Positions 24,791 to 35,226 of a stretch of DNA of 64,000 nt are shown piece by piece (the first letter of the stretch is position 1; the number at the start of each line of letters is the position of its first letter). The stretch lies in assembly GCF_003402235.1 (NCBI RefSeq), contig NZ_QEWO01000006.1, forward strand, positions 124,001 through 188,000. The letters run 5' to 3'. This DNA is from Parahaliea mediterranea (GTDB lineage Bacteria > Pseudomonadota > Gammaproteobacteria > Pseudomonadales > Halieaceae). The translations under genes were made by a program, and so were the position numbers. Below the pieces are notes generated by a model. It ran no database searches. It saw nothing but the letters and a program-made list of their open reading frames with translations, and was not told the origin of the DNA.

Positions 24791-25963
24791 TCAGGCCTCT
24801 TGCGCCCGCTGTTGGAGCATGGCCACGGCGGGCAGGGTTTTGCCTTCCACGTATTCAAGGAAGGCGCCGCCGCCGGTGGAGATATAGGAAACCTTATCGG
24901 CGATGCCGAATTTGTCAATCGCGGCCAGGGTATCGCCGCCCCCCGCCAGCGAGAAAGCGCTGCTCTCGGCAATCGCGCGGCCGAGGGCCTCGGTGCCGGC
25001 GGCAAACTGGTCGAACTCAAAAACCCCCACCGGGCCATTCCACAAAATGGTGCCGGCGGATTGCAGAATGCCGGCAATCTCGGTGGCGGCCTGGGGGCCA
25101 ATGTCGAAAATCATATCGTCGTCGGCGACGGCGTCGGCGCCCTTCAACTCCGCGGCGGCGGATTCAGAAAATGCCTTGCCGGTCACCACGTCAACGGGCA
25201 GCGGAATGGCGGTTTTGGCCATCAGCGCCTTTGCGGCAGGTATCAGGTCGTGCTCACACAGGGACTTGCCCACCGGCTGGCCGGAGGCGGCCAGGAAGGT
25301 ATTGGCAATACCGCCGCCCACCACCAGCTGGTCCACCTTGTCGGCCAGGGTTTCCAGCACGGTGAGCTTGGTGGACACCTTGGAGCCACCGACAATCGCC
25401 ACCATCGGCCGCGCCGGGTTGGACAGGGCCTGCTCCAGCGCCTGCAGTTCGCCGGCCAGCAGCGGGCCGGCGCAGGCCACCGGGGCAAACTTTGCCACCC
25501 CATGGGTAGAGGCCTGGGCCCGGTGGGCGGTGCCGAAGGCGTCCATCACAAAAATATCGCAAAGCTCGGCATAGGCCCGGGCCAGGGCTTCGTCGTCTTT
25601 CTTTTCACCAGGGTTGAAGCGCACGTTTTCCAGCAGGGCCACCTGGCCCTCTGCCAACGCCACGCCGTCGCGCCACTCGTTCACCAGGCTCACCGGCTGG
25701 CCCAGCAGGCCCGACAGGTGGGCCGCCACCGGCGCCAGCGAAAAAGCATTGTCGAACTCGCCCTCGGTGGGGCGGCCCAGGTGAGACATCAGCAGCACTT
25801 TGGCGCCGGCGGCCACCGCCGCCTGAATGGTGGGCAGGGCGGCGCGAATGCGGGCGTCGCTGGCCACTTTGCCATCCTTGAGCGGCACATTGAGGTCTTC
25901 GCGGATCAGCACACGCTTGCCGGACAAGTCCAGCTCGCTCATCAGTTTTACTTGCAGGCTCAT
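24791..25963 (-). CDS. pgk: Phosphoglycerate kinase
   Basis: 390 residues. Interconverts 1,3-bisphosphoglycerate + ADP and 3-phosphoglycerate + ATP. Motifs: [36 protein letters not shown] and [14 protein letters not shown] near the C-terminus. Start: ATG 25963 has AGGAG seven bases upstream and lies five bases after the epd stop. The longer open frame upstream is inside epd and was rejected. Confidence 0.96.
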   Translation of the reverse strand: MSLQVKLMSELDLSGKRVLIREDLNVPLKDGKVASDARIRAALPTIQAAVAAGAKVLLMSHLGRPTEGEFDNAFSLAPVAAHLSGLLGQPVSLVNEWRDGVALAEGQVALLENVRFNPGEKKDDEALARAYAELCDIFVMDAFGTAHRAQASTHGVAKFAPVACAGPLLAGELQALEQALSNPARPMVAIVGGSKVSTKLTVLETLADKVDQLVVGGGIANTFLAASGQPVGKSLCEHDLIPAAKALMAKTAIPLPVDVVTGKAFSESAAAELKGADAVADDDMIFDIGPQAATEIAGILQSAGTILWNGPVGVFEFDQFAAGTEALGRAIAESSAFSLAGGGDTLAAIDKFGIADKVSYISTGGGAFLEYVEGKTLPAVAMLQQRAQEA

Positions 25964-25967
25964 GGGG

Positions 25968-26996
25968 TTACTCCTGTTGTGCCTGGCCGAGGCTGGCCCA
26001 GTGGGCCGCCACATCCAGCATGCGGTTGGCATAGCCCCATTCATTGTCGAACCAGGTCAGCACTTTGACCAGGCGCTTGCCGCTCACCCGGGTCTGGTTG
26101 CCATCGACAATGCTGGAGCGGGGGTCGTGGTTGAAGTCGCAGGACGCCAGCGGCTCGGTGGTGTAGCCCAGCACGCCGTCGAAGCGTTTACTGGCGGCAG
26201 CGGCCAACACGGCGTTGATCTGCGCGGCGTCGGTATCGCGTTCCACCTGTACGGTTAAATCCATGGCGGAGACGTTCAGGGTGGGCACACGCAGCGCCTG
26301 GGCGGTAAAGCGCCCGGCCAGCTGCGGCAGGATGCGCTCCACGCCCAATGCCAGGGCGGTATCCACCGGAATGATGGACTGGGAGGCGGCGCGGGTTTTG
26401 CGCAGGTCGGTGTGGTGGTAGGCGTCCAGCACTGGCTGGTCGTTCATCGCCGAGTGGATGGTGGTAATGGTGCCGCTCTCAATCCCCACCGTGTCGTGCA
26501 GGGCCTGGATCACCGGCACGATGCCGTTGGTGGTGCAGGACGCGGCGGACACAATACGGTGCCGGGCCTGCAGGCTGTTCTGGTTGATGCCAAACACCAC
26601 GGTGGCGTCCACATCCTGCTGGGCCGGCTGGGAAAACAACACTCGCCCGGCGCCGCTGGCAAGATGGCCCTCGGCGGTGGCGCGGTCGGTGAAGGCGCCG
26701 GTGCACTCCAGCACCATGTCCACGCCCAACTCGCCCCAGCGAATGTGCGCAATGTCCGGCTGGCGCAGCAGGGCAATGGTATCGCCGTCCACCACCAGCT
26801 CGCGCTCGCTGCCACCGAGGGCCAGGGGGAAGCGGCCGTGGGTGCTGTCGTAGCGGGTCAGGTGCTGGACGGTGCGGGCGTCGGCAATCTCGTTGATGGC
26901 AACAATGCGCAAGCGCGAGCGCAGCGGACTCTCGTAAAGAGCCCGCAGCACACTGCGGCCGATGCGGCCGTAACCGTTGATGGCAAGGCGCAACAC
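25968..26996 (-). CDS. epd: Erythrose-4-phosphate dehydrogenase (GAPDH family)
   Basis: 342 residues. The NAD-binding motif is [18 protein letters not shown]. The catalytic cysteine is in [13 protein letters not shown], with a [18 protein letters not shown] region and the ending [13 protein letters not shown]. The residues after the catalytic Cys and its place between tkt and pgk match Epd rather than glycolytic Gap. Epd makes 4-phosphoerythronate for pyridoxal phosphate synthesis. Start GTG 26996: GAGG of the ribosome-binding site overlaps the tkt stop at 27007-27009. Some GAPDH activity cannot be excluded. Confidence 0.85.
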   Translation of the reverse strand: MLRLAINGYGRIGRSVLRALYESPLRSRLRIVAINEIADARTVQHLTRYDSTHGRFPLALGGSERELVVDGDTIALLRQPDIAHIRWGELGVDMVLECTGAFTDRATAEGHLASGAGRVLFSQPAQQDVDATVVFGINQNSLQARHRIVSAASCTTNGIVPVIQALHDTVGIESGTITTIHSAMNDQPVLDAYHHTDLRKTRAASQSIIPVDTALALGVERILPQLAGRFTAQALRVPTLNVSAMDLTVQVERDTDAAQINAVLAAAASKRFDGVLGYTTEPLASCDFNHDPRSSIVDGNQTRVSGKRLVKVLTWFDNEWGYANRMLDVAAHWASLGQAQQE

Positions 26997-27006
26997 GGGC
27001 CCGACC

Positions 27007-29010
27007 TCAATCCTCGAAGATGACCTCTTCGGCGGCGGCCACCACATTGTCCACGGTGATACCAAAGTACTGGTAGAGATCGCCGGCGGGCGCCGATTCG
27101 CCAAAGGTCGTCATGCCCACCACCCGGCCGTCCAGGCCGACAAACTTGTGCCAGTAGTCCACATGGCCGGCTTCCACCGCCACCCGGGCCAGCACGTCAC
27201 AGGGCAGCACAGACTCGCGGTAGGCCGCATCCTGGGCGCAGAACACCTCGGCGCTCGGCATGGAGACCACCCGCGCCTGCTTGCCCTGTGCGGCCAGTTG
27301 CGCCGCCGCGTCCACCGCCAGCTGCACCTCGGAACCGGTAGCGATCAGGATCACATCGGGCTGGCCGTCGCAGTCCTTGAGCACATAGGCGCCGCGGGCA
27401 ATGTCCGCCACCTGGGTGGCGGAGCGCGCCTGGTGGGGCAGCCCCTGGCGGGAGAAGATCAGGGCGCTGGGGCCGTCGGTGCGCTCGATGGCGGCCTTCC
27501 AGGCCACGGCGGACTCCACCGTGTCGCAGGGGCGCCAGGTGTGCAGGTTGGGCGTGGCGCGCAGGGCGGTGAGCTGCTCCACCGGTTGGTGGGTGGGGCC
27601 GTCTTCGCCAAGGCCGATGGAGTCGTGGGTGTAGACGAACAGCGTGCGCTGCTTCATCAGCGCCGCCATGCGCACCGCGTTGCGGGCGTATTCCATGAAC
27701 ATCAGGAAGGTGGCCCCGTAGGGCACAAAGCCGCCGTGCAGGGCAATGCCATTCATGATGGCGGACATGCCGAATTCGCGCACGCCGTAGTAGAGGTAGT
27801 TGCCGCTGGCGTCGTCGGCGCTCACGCCCTTGGAACCGCTCCAGATGGTCAGGTTGGAACCGGCCAGGTCGGCGGAACCGCCCAGCAGTTCCGGCAGCAG
27901 GGGACCGTAGGCGTTCAGGCAGTTCTGGGATGCCTTGCGGGAGGCCACTACCTCGCCCTTCTCCTGGCACTCGGCGATGTAGGCCGCGGCCTTCTCGGCA
28001 AAGTCCGCCGGCAGCTCGCCATTCAGGCGGCGGCGCAGCTCGCCGGCCAGCGCCGGGTGGGCATCGGCGTAGGCGGCCATGGCGGCCTCCCAGGCCTGTT
28101 CGCGCTCGGCGCCGGCGGCCTTGGCGTCCCAGCCGGCGTAGACGCGCTCCGGCACTTCAAAGGGTGCGTGCTCCCAGCCGATGGCGGCGCGGGTGGCGGC
28201 AATCTCGTCATCACCCAGGGGCGCGCCGTGGCAGGCCTCGGTGCCCTCCTTGTTGGGGGCGCCCTTGCCGATCACCGTGCGGCAGCAGATCAGGGTGGGC
28301 TTGCCGCCCTCGGCGCGGGCGGCTTCGATGGCGGCCTTCACCGCGCCTGAGTCGTGGCCGTCGACGGCGGGGATGACCTGCCAGCCGTAGCTCTCAAAGC
28401 GCTTGGGGGTGTCGTCGGTAAACCACCCTTCGACTTCCCCGTCGATGGAGATGCCATTGTCATCGTAGAAGGCGATCAGCTTGCCAAGGCCCAGGGTGCC
28501 CGCCAGCGAGCAGGCCTCGTGGGAGATACCTTCCATCAGGCAACCATCACCCAGAAAGACATAGGTGTAATGGTCGACCACATCATGCCCCGGGCGGTTG
28601 AACTGGGCCGCCAGCACCTTCTCGGCCAGGGCCATGCCCACGCCGTTGCTGATGCCCTGGCCCAGGGGGCCGGTGGTGGTTTCCACCCCCGGGGCATAGC
28701 CGTATTCCGGGTGGCCCGGAGTGGCGCTGTGCAGCTGGCGGAAGTTCTTGAGCTGCTCCATCGGCAGGTCGTAGCCGGACAGGTGCAGCAGGGAGTAGAT
28801 CAGCATCGAGCCGTGGCCGTTGGACAGCACAAAGCGGTCGCGGTTGGGCCACTGGGGATTGGCCGGGTTGTGCTGCAGGTAATCGTTCCACAGCACCTCG
28901 GCGATGTCCGCCATGCCCATCGGGGCGCCGGGGTGGCCGCTCTTGGCGCGCTGGACGGCGTCCATGCTGAGGGCGCGAATAGCGTTGGCAAGCTCAATAC
29001 GAGAGGACAT
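27007..29010 (-). CDS. tkt: Transketolase
   Basis: 667 residues, full length. A thiamine-diphosphate enzyme that moves two-carbon units in the pentose phosphate pathway. N-terminal [20 protein letters not shown] and [18 protein letters not shown]. The ThDP/Mg motif is [15 protein letters not shown] (about residue 155). The substrate-histidine region is [20 protein letters not shown] (about 470). First gene of the tkt-epd-pgk-fba group and divergent from the sahR operon. GGAG precedes ATG 29010. Confidence 0.96.
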   Translation of the reverse strand: MSSRIELANAIRALSMDAVQRAKSGHPGAPMGMADIAEVLWNDYLQHNPANPQWPNRDRFVLSNGHGSMLIYSLLHLSGYDLPMEQLKNFRQLHSATPGHPEYGYAPGVETTTGPLGQGISNGVGMALAEKVLAAQFNRPGHDVVDHYTYVFLGDGCLMEGISHEACSLAGTLGLGKLIAFYDDNGISIDGEVEGWFTDDTPKRFESYGWQVIPAVDGHDSGAVKAAIEAARAEGGKPTLICCRTVIGKGAPNKEGTEACHGAPLGDDEIAATRAAIGWEHAPFEVPERVYAGWDAKAAGAEREQAWEAAMAAYADAHPALAGELRRRLNGELPADFAEKAAAYIAECQEKGEVVASRKASQNCLNAYGPLLPELLGGSADLAGSNLTIWSGSKGVSADDASGNYLYYGVREFGMSAIMNGIALHGGFVPYGATFLMFMEYARNAVRMAALMKQRTLFVYTHDSIGLGEDGPTHQPVEQLTALRATPNLHTWRPCDTVESAVAWKAAIERTDGPSALIFSRQGLPHQARSATQVADIARGAYVLKDCDGQPDVILIATGSEVQLAVDAAAQLAAQGKQARVVSMPSAEVFCAQDAAYRESVLPCDVLARVAVEAGHVDYWHKFVGLDGRVVGMTTFGESAPAGDLYQYFGITVDNVVAAAEEVIFED

Positions 29011-29164
29011 TCAATTCTCCAGAAGATTGGGTAGGGCGGGGGCCGACTGAAAACGGGGCGGTATTTTCGCGTAAGCGGCTGGCAACGGCAAACAAATGGG
29101 CAATATTTGGGCAAATTTTGCGCCGCCGGCCAGCTGCACTCCCTTGCCCCGGGGCTGGCGGCAA

Positions 29165-29192
29165 ATCTATATCAAAATATTTTGATATAGAT
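29165..29192. promoter_or_regulatory. 28-bp perfect palindrome: predicted operator of the SahR-like regulator
   Basis: Half site ATCTATATCAAAAT with its exact reverse complement, centred between 29178 and 29179. It lies between divergent tkt and the sahR-metK-ahcY-metF operon and overlaps the -35 element of the operon promoter, as expected for autorepression. ArsR-family SahR regulators bind ATATCAA/TTGATAT-like palindromes ahead of SAM-cycle genes. Confidence 0.8.
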
Positions 29193-29210
29193 GGATGCCC
29201 CTGCTAGAAT
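29182..29210 (+). promoter_or_regulatory. Sigma-70-type promoter of the sahR operon
   Basis: TTGATA (29182-29187), a 17-bp spacer and TAGAAT (29205-29210), close to the consensus at both elements. The -35 lies within the right half of the palindrome. The expected transcription start is about 29217-29219, at or next to the ATG at 29219. The mRNA should therefore have almost no leader. Confidence 0.7.
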
Positions 29211-29218
29211 CCCGCGCC

Positions 29219-30202
29219 ATGCATGCCGTGGAAAACAGCCCAGCCCCCGCCACCGGGGATGAGATCGACGCCCTCGCCGCCCTGTGCAAGGCCAGCGCCG
29301 ATCCCCTGCGCCTGCAGGTGCTGCGGGTGCTGTCCCGGGATTCTTTCGGCGTTTCTGAGCTGTGCAGCCTGTTCGAGCTGCGCCAGCCCGCTCTGTCGCA
29401 CCACCTCAAGGTGCTGGCGAGTGCCGGCCTGGTGGCCACCCGGCGGGAGGGCAATTCGATTTTTTACCGGCGCAGCGAGCTGGGCCAGCGCCCGGCGCTG
29501 GAGGCCCTGCAGCAACAGCTGTTCCAGAGCCTGGACGCCATCGAGCTGCCGGCGGCCCTGCGCGCCAACCTGGCGGAACTGCAGCGCCAGCGGGTGGAAA
29601 ATTCACGCACTTTCTTTCATCACAACGCCCACAAATTCCGCGAGCAGCAGGATTTGATCGCCAGCTACGAACAGTACGCCGACACCGTGGCCCAGGTGCT
29701 GCGCGACGCACCGCTGACCCGCTTTGGCACCGCCCTGGAAGTGGGCCCCGGCGATGGCGCCTTCCTGCGCGAACTGGCGCCCCGCTTTGCGCGGGTGATT
29801 GCCCTGGACAACGCCGCCGCCATGCTGGACAAGGCCCGCGCTACCGCCGCCGGCCTCGCGAACGTTACCTTCATCCACGGCGACACCGGGAGTGCGGCAC
29901 TGGCCGGCCTTGAGTCCGACTGCATTGTGATCAACATGGTGCTGCACCACACCCCCGAGCCGCGGCAGATTTTGCGCGACGCCGCCGCCTACCTGGCACC
30001 GGGGGGCGTGCTGCTGCTCACCGACCTGTGCCGCCACGACCAGGCCTGGGCACGGGAAAACTGCGGCGACCTGTGGCTGGGCTTTGAGCCCACCGATTTA
30101 ACCGACTGGGCCCGGGACGCGGGCCTTGACGACATTGCCAGCGTGTTTCTGGCGCAACGCAACGGCTTCCAGATACAGGTGCGCCTGTTCGGCCACCCCT
30201 GA
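29219..30202 (+). CDS. sahR: ArsR-family regulator fused to a SAM-methyltransferase-like domain (SahR-type)
   Basis: 327 residues. The N-terminal winged helix (about 10-95) has DPLRLQVLRVLSRDSFGVSE, the recognition region QPALSHHLKVLASAGLVATR and the wing REGNSIFYRR. The C-terminal class I methyltransferase fold (about 150-320) has TALEVGPGDGAFLRELAP and NMVLHHTPEP. That domain probably senses S-adenosylhomocysteine/SAM rather than methylating. It heads an operon with metK, ahcY and metF, as known for SahR. Start ATG 29219 is preferred over ATG 29195, because the -10 element (29205-29210) lies downstream of the latter. Confidence 0.85.
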   Translation: MHAVENSPAPATGDEIDALAALCKASADPLRLQVLRVLSRDSFGVSELCSLFELRQPALSHHLKVLASAGLVATRREGNSIFYRRSELGQRPALEALQQQLFQSLDAIELPAALRANLAELQRQRVENSRTFFHHNAHKFREQQDLIASYEQYADTVAQVLRDAPLTRFGTALEVGPGDGAFLRELAPRFARVIALDNAAAMLDKARATAAGLANVTFIHGDTGSAALAGLESDCIVINMVLHHTPEPRQILRDAAAYLAPGGVLLLTDLCRHDQAWARENCGDLWLGFEPTDLTDWARDAGLDDIASVFLAQRNGFQIQVRLFGHP

Positions 30203-30223
30203 ATTCACTGTAAGGACTGACCC

Positions 30224-31378
30224 ATGAGCGAATACTCCATCTTTACCTCGGAATCCGTTTCCGAGGGCCACCCGGACAAAATGGCCGACCAGATTTCCGA
30301 CGCCATTCTGGACAAAATCCTGGCTGATGACGTCAACGCCCGCGTTGCCGTTGAAACCCTGGTGAAGACCGGCATGGTCGTGATTGCCGGCGAAGTCACC
30401 ACCGAAACCTATGTCGACCTTGAAGACGTGGTGCGCGAAGTGGTGCTGGATATCGGCTACAACTCCTCCAAGGTCGGCTTCGACGGCGCCTCCTGCGCCG
30501 TGCTCAACGCCATCGGCAAGCAGAGCCCCGACATTGCCCAGGGCGTGGACGAGAGCGAGCAGAAAGAACAGGGCGCCGGCGACCAGGGCCTGATGTTCGG
30601 CTACGCCACCAACGAGACTGATGTGCTGATGCCGGCGCCGATCTACTACGCTCACCGCCTGGTGGAAAAGCAGGCCCAGCTGCGCAAGGACAAAGTGCTG
30701 CCCTGGCTGCGCCCCGACGCCAAGAGCCAGGTGACCCTGCGCTACGACAACGGCAAGCCGGTGGCCATCGACGCGGTGGTGCTGTCCACCCAGCACGATG
30801 AAGACATCAGCCAGGCCGACATTTTTGAGGCGGTAATGGACCTGATCATCAAGGAAACCCTGCCCGCCGAATGGCTGCATGCCGGCACCCGCTTCCACAT
30901 CAACCCGACGGGCAACTTCGTCATCGGCGGCCCGGTGGGCGACTGCGGCCTGACCGGGCGCAAGATCATCGTCGACACCTACGGCGGCATGGCCCGCCAC
31001 GGCGGCGGCGCCTTCTCCGGCAAGGACCCGTCCAAGGTGGACCGCTCAGCGGCCTACGCAGGGCGCTATGTGGCCAAGAACATCGTTGCCGCCGGCCTGG
31101 CCGAGCGCTGCGAAATCCAGGTGTCCTACGCCATTGGCGTGGCGGAGCCGACCTCCATCTCCATCAACACCTTTGGCACCGGCAAGGTGGCAGACGAGGT
31201 GATTGCGGAACTGGTGCGCGAGCACTTTGACCTGCGCCCCAAGGGCCTGATCGAAATGCTGGACCTGAAGCGCCCGATCTACCGCAAGACCGCCGCCTAC
31301 GGCCACTTCGGCCGGGAAGACGCGGACTTCACCTGGGAGAAAACCGACAAGGCCGAGGCCCTGAAGGGGGCGCTGTAA
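30224..31378 (+). CDS. metK: S-adenosylmethionine synthetase
   Basis: 384 residues. Methionine + ATP to S-adenosylmethionine, cytoplasmic homotetramer. Motifs: [18 protein letters not shown] (about 11-28), [16 protein letters not shown] (about 117-132), the P-loop-like [20 protein letters not shown] (about 259-278) and YGHFGRE at the end. AAGGA precedes the ATG. Second gene of the sahR operon, 21 bp after sahR. Confidence 0.97.
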   Translation: MSEYSIFTSESVSEGHPDKMADQISDAILDKILADDVNARVAVETLVKTGMVVIAGEVTTETYVDLEDVVREVVLDIGYNSSKVGFDGASCAVLNAIGKQSPDIAQGVDESEQKEQGAGDQGLMFGYATNETDVLMPAPIYYAHRLVEKQAQLRKDKVLPWLRPDAKSQVTLRYDNGKPVAIDAVVLSTQHDEDISQADIFEAVMDLIIKETLPAEWLHAGTRFHINPTGNFVIGGPVGDCGLTGRKIIVDTYGGMARHGGGAFSGKDPSKVDRSAAYAGRYVAKNIVAAGLAERCEIQVSYAIGVAEPTSISINTFGTGKVADEVIAELVREHFDLRPKGLIEMLDLKRPIYRKTAAYGHFGREDADFTWEKTDKAEALKGAL

Positions 31379-31444
31379 CACAGCGCCGCCAGCCTGAACC
31401 CCACACGCATACAGCAAAGGGCCACCGGCCCACAAGGAATTGAT

Positions 31445-32836
31445 ATGAGCACCGCCGCACAACTCGACAGCAAGCAGGACTACAAAGTCGCCGACATCTC
31501 CCTCGCCGGCTGGGGCCGCCGCGAACTGGACATCGCCGAGGGCGAAATGCCCGCCCTAATGGCCCTGCGCGACAAATACCGCGACAGCAAGCCCCTGGCC
31601 GGCGCCAAAATCCTCGGTTGCATCCACATGACCATCCAGACCGGCGTACTGATCGAAACCCTGGTGGAACTGGGCGCCGAAGTGCGCTGGTCATCGTGCA
31701 ACATCTTCTCCACCCAGGACCACGCCGCCGCCGCCATCGCCGCCGCCGGTGTGCCGGTGTTCGCCTGGAAAGGCGAGACCGAGGAGGAGTACGAGTGGTG
31801 CATCGAGCAGACCATCCTCAAGGATGGCCAGCCCTGGGACGCCAACATGGTGCTGGACGACGGCGGCGACCTGACCGCCATGCTGCACGACAAGTACCCG
31901 GCCATGCTGGACAACATCCACGGCATCACCGAGGAGACCACCACCGGCGTACACCGCCTGCAGGAAATGCTGGAAAAAGGCACCCTGAAAGTGCCCGCCG
32001 TGAACGTGAACGACTCCGTCACCAAGTCCAAGAACGACAACAAGTACGGCTGCCGCCACAGCCTGAACGATGCCATCAAGCGCGGCACCGACCACCTGCT
32101 GTCCGGCAAAAAAGCGCTGGTGATCGGCTACGGCGACGTGGGCAAGGGCTCCGCCCAGTCCCTGCGCCAGGAGGGCATGATTGTGCGCGTGACCGAGATC
32201 GACCCGATCTGCGCCATGCAGGCCTGCATGGATGGCTATGAAGTGGTATCGCCCTACATCGACGGCATCAACAAGGGCAATGCCGACAGCGTCGATCGCG
32301 CCCTGCTGCAGACCATCGACCTGCTGGTGACCACCACTGGCAACTACAACGTCTGCGACGAGCACATGCTGGCGGCCCTGAAGAACGGCGCGGTGGTGTG
32401 CAACATTGGCCACTTCGACAACGAGATCGACACCGCCTTCATGCGCCGCGCCTGGGACTGGGAAGAAGTCAAACCGCAGGTACACAAGGTGTACCGCAAC
32501 CGCGCCGAGAACGACCACCTGATCCTGCTGTCGGAAGGCCGCCTGGTGAACCTGGGCAACGCCACCGGCCACCCGAGCCGCATCATGGATGGCTCCTTCT
32601 CCAACCAGGTACTGGCGCAGATCTACCTGTTCGAGCGCAAGTTTGCCGACCTGGAGCCGGAGCTGAAAGAAGGCGCGCTGAGCGTCGAAGTGCTGCCGAA
32701 GAAACTGGACGAGGAAGTGGCGGCGCACATGGTGCGCGGCTTTGGCGGGGTGATTACCCGCCTGACCGACGAGCAGGCGCAGTACATCAACGTGAAGGTG
32801 GAAGGCCCCTACAAGCCCGATAGCTACAAGTACTAG
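31445..32836 (+). CDS. ahcY: Adenosylhomocysteinase (S-adenosylhomocysteine hydrolase)
   Basis: 463 residues. Splits S-adenosylhomocysteine to adenosine and homocysteine using bound NAD+. Motifs: [40 protein letters not shown], the NAD site [19 protein letters not shown] (about 223-241) and the C-terminal DSYKY. A 66-bp spacer after metK holds an AAGGAATT ribosome-binding site but no SAH-riboswitch-like structure. Control therefore probably comes from the upstream operator. Confidence 0.97.
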   Translation: MSTAAQLDSKQDYKVADISLAGWGRRELDIAEGEMPALMALRDKYRDSKPLAGAKILGCIHMTIQTGVLIETLVELGAEVRWSSCNIFSTQDHAAAAIAAAGVPVFAWKGETEEEYEWCIEQTILKDGQPWDANMVLDDGGDLTAMLHDKYPAMLDNIHGITEETTTGVHRLQEMLEKGTLKVPAVNVNDSVTKSKNDNKYGCRHSLNDAIKRGTDHLLSGKKALVIGYGDVGKGSAQSLRQEGMIVRVTEIDPICAMQACMDGYEVVSPYIDGINKGNADSVDRALLQTIDLLVTTTGNYNVCDEHMLAALKNGAVVCNIGHFDNEIDTAFMRRAWDWEEVKPQVHKVYRNRAENDHLILLSEGRLVNLGNATGHPSRIMDGSFSNQVLAQIYLFERKFADLEPELKEGALSVEVLPKKLDEEVAAHMVRGFGGVITRLTDEQAQYINVKVEGPYKPDSYKY

Positions 32837-32933
32837 CGCTGCAGGCACCCGTACCGAACGCAGCCTTGCTACCCGCCGCGGCAAACCGCCACGGCGGGCG
32901 GCGGCTGGCACCGCAAAAACCAGAGTCACAACA

Positions 32934-33776
32934 ATGGCCAACGCAAAACCCAGAATCAGCTTCGAGTTCTTCCCGCCCAAAACCCCCGAGGGCAAACAGA
33001 AACTGCTCGAAGACACCGTGCCCGAGCTCAATGCGCTGGGCCCCGAGTTCTTCTCTGTTACCTATGGCGCCGGCGGCACCACCCGCGACAGCACCCGCGG
33101 CATTGTTACCACCATGCGCGAGCAGGGCATCGACGTGGCGCCCCACCTGTCCTTCGGCGGCGATGACGAAAACGCCGTGGGAGAACTGCTGGACAGCTAC
33201 CAGCAGCGCGGCATCAAGCGCCTGGTGGCGCTGCGCGGTGACATGCCATCCGGCATGGGCGCCAGCACCCAGCTGGTGTACGCCAACGAACTGGTGGAAT
33301 TTGTCCGCCAGCGCAGCGGTGATCACTTCGAGATTGAAGTGGCGGCCTATCCCGAGATTCACCCGGAGTCAGACAGCTACGACAGCGACATCCGCTACCT
33401 CAAGCAAAAGCTGGATGCCGGCGCCAACAGTGCCATCACCCAGTACTTCTACAATGTGGAGTCCTACTTCTACTACCTGGATCGCTGCGCGGATGCCGGC
33501 ATCGACAAGCCGATCTACGCCGGCGTGATGCCCATCACCAACTTCCAGAACCTGGCGCGCTTTTCGCGCAACTGCGGGGCGGAGATTCCGCGCTGGATCT
33601 GCAAGCGCATGGAAAGCTACGGCGACGATGCAGAAAGCGTGCGCAAGTTCGGGCTGGAAGTGGTCACCCAGCTGTGCCAGACCCTGGTCGATTCCGGCGC
33701 GCCGGGCATTCACTTCTACACCATGAACCAGGTGGAACCGACCCGCGCAATCTTCAATAATCTCGGGCTGCAATAA
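32934..33776 (+). CDS. metF: 5,10-methylenetetrahydrofolate reductase
   Basis: 280 residues. An FAD-dependent TIM barrel that makes 5-methyltetrahydrofolate for methionine regeneration. N-terminal SFEFFPPKTPEGKQKLLE, YGAGGTTRDSTRGIV, LVALRGDMPSG, AAYPEIHPES and ITQYFYNVESYF are typical. Last of the SAM-cycle genes. The 97-bp spacer after ahcY contains a GC-rich inverted repeat (CCCGCCG/CGGCGGG) of unknown role. Confidence 0.95.
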   Translation: MANAKPRISFEFFPPKTPEGKQKLLEDTVPELNALGPEFFSVTYGAGGTTRDSTRGIVTTMREQGIDVAPHLSFGGDDENAVGELLDSYQQRGIKRLVALRGDMPSGMGASTQLVYANELVEFVRQRSGDHFEIEVAAYPEIHPESDSYDSDIRYLKQKLDAGANSAITQYFYNVESYFYYLDRCADAGIDKPIYAGVMPITNFQNLARFSRNCGAEIPRWICKRMESYGDDAESVRKFGLEVVTQLCQTLVDSGAPGIHFYTMNQVEPTRAIFNNLGLQ

Positions 33777-33790
33777 ACCCGGACCTCGCC

Positions 33791-34522
33791 ATGCGTGTAC
33801 CCCGCATATACACCGAGCAAGCGCTAGCCGCAGGCCAGAGCCTGTCACTGGAAAGCGGCCCGGCCACACATGTAGCGCGGGTGCTGCGCATGACCGCAGG
33901 CGATGCGCTGGTGCTGTTTAATGGTAATGGCGCGGACTATCCCGCCACCATTACCTCTGCGGGCAAGAAGTCGGTGGAAGTCAGCATTGGCGCACCCACG
34001 GACAACGCCACTGAGTCGCCGCTGGTGGTTGAGCTGGGTATTGGTATCTCCCGTGGTGATCGCATGGACTGGGTGCTGCAGAAAGCCACCGAGCTCGGCG
34101 TTAGCGCGGTGGTGCCACTGTTTACCGAGCGCTGCGAAGTAAAGCTAAAGGGCGAGCGCGCCGACAAAAAACACCAGCACTGGCGTCAGGTGATGATCAG
34201 CGCCTGCGAACAGAGTGGCCGTAGCCGGCTGCCGCACCTGGCCGCCCCCACCAGCCTTGCGCACTGGCTGGCAACCTGCAGCGCCGAGCGCCGCTTTGTT
34301 TTGCACCACCGCGCCGGCACCACCGGCGAGGGCGCCACCCCCGCCTCGGTGGCACTGGCAGTGGGCCCCGAAGGCGGCCTGAGCGAGGCGGAAATCATCG
34401 CCTGCGAAAGTGCGGGGTTTGAAGCCCTGGCCCTTGGCCCCCGCGTGCTGCGCACCGAAACCGCCCCCCTGGCCGCCCTGGCCATTGTGCAGGCGCGCTG
34501 GGGCGACATGGCGCTGTATTAA
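33791..34522 (+). CDS. rsmE: 16S rRNA (uracil-1498-N3)-methyltransferase
   Basis: 243 residues of the SPOUT class. The N-terminal PUA-like domain has MRVPRIYTEQALAAG and HVARVLRMTAGDALVLFNGN. The knotted C-terminal domain has AVGPEGGLSEAEIIACESAG and ALGPRVLRTETAPLAAL. It methylates the small-subunit rRNA. It follows metF by 14 bp and may be read from the same transcript. RsmE uses the SAM made by this operon. Confidence 0.93.
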   Translation: MRVPRIYTEQALAAGQSLSLESGPATHVARVLRMTAGDALVLFNGNGADYPATITSAGKKSVEVSIGAPTDNATESPLVVELGIGISRGDRMDWVLQKATELGVSAVVPLFTERCEVKLKGERADKKHQHWRQVMISACEQSGRSRLPHLAAPTSLAHWLATCSAERRFVLHHRAGTTGEGATPASVALAVGPEGGLSEAEIIACESAGFEALALGPRVLRTETAPLAALAIVQARWGDMALY

Positions 34523-34565
34523 ATGACACTCCACTGACCAACGCTTCACCCACAGGACACTCCCC

Positions 34566-35039
34566 ATGACACCCCTCATGACCATCATCCAGCACCAGAT
34601 GGCCGGCAACCACTGCTTTGGCTGCAGCCCCGACAACCCCCACGGCCACCATATCCAAAGCCACTGGGACGGGGAGTGCGCCACCTGTACCTTCGCGCCC
34701 CAGCCCTGGCACTGTGCCGGCTCGCCGAATTTTGTGTACGGCGGCCTGATCGCCTCGGTGATCGACTGCCACAGCATCTGCACCGCCATTGCCGACGCCT
34801 ACCAGCGCGGGGGCCGCGCCATTGGCAGCGGCGAGGGCATTCTCTATGTCACCGGCCGCCTGGACATCAACTACCTGGCCGCCGCCCCCATCGCCGGCCC
34901 GTTGCAGCTGCAGGCCCGGGTTACCGAGGCCAGCGCGCGCAAGTCGCTGGTCAGCTGCGACCTGCGGGTGGGCGATACCCTCTGCGCCCAGGCGGCAGTG
35001 GTGGCGGTGAAGGTACCCGCCAGCTGGGGCGACGCCTGA
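34566..35039 (+). CDS. PaaI-type hotdog-fold thioesterase
   Basis: 157 residues. A single hotdog domain with N-terminal NHCFGCSPDNPHG, the active-site region FVYGGLIASVIDCHSIC (GG-x-helix with acidic D) and LDINYLAAAPIAGPLQLQAR. Such proteins hydrolyse acyl-CoA or other thioesters in the cytoplasm. The Cys pair in CFGC is a subfamily trait seen in many marine proteobacteria. The substrate is unknown. The ATG at 34566 or the second ATG four codons later could be used. Confidence 0.8.
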   Translation: MTPLMTIIQHQMAGNHCFGCSPDNPHGHHIQSHWDGECATCTFAPQPWHCAGSPNFVYGGLIASVIDCHSICTAIADAYQRGGRAIGSGEGILYVTGRLDINYLAAAPIAGPLQLQARVTEASARKSLVSCDLRVGDTLCAQAAVVAVKVPASWGDA

Positions 35040-35075
35040 GGGTGACGCCGCAGCCTGAGCCTAGAGCCTAAGCCT
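35029..35075. repeat. GACGCC / AGCCT-rich short repeats at the thioesterase gene end
   Basis: GACGCC occurs twice at 35029-35056. AGCCTGAGCCTAGAGCCTAAGCCT follows as imperfect copies of a 6-bp GAGCCT unit. The array includes the stop codon. It resembles the other short tandem arrays at gene ends in this window. Confidence 0.5.
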
Positions 35076-35226
35076 GTCGCAAAGCCGTCACACGGGTGCG
35101 CTTGCGCCCCCTGCGGTCATTGCGTACTTTAAGCCGGCACCGCGCGCAGCACGGCTGGCAGCACCGCCGCTGCAGCTTCTACATGATCGACACGACTAAC
35201 ACTACCGACACAGACGGGCCTGCCTC

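Noticed and set aside
32837-32933. Possible SAH or SAM riboswitch around ahcY/metF
   Set aside because: The spacers 31379-31444 and 32837-32933 lack the conserved SAH-riboswitch core. Only a simple GC inverted repeat is present. Regulation by the sahR-type protein explains the operon.
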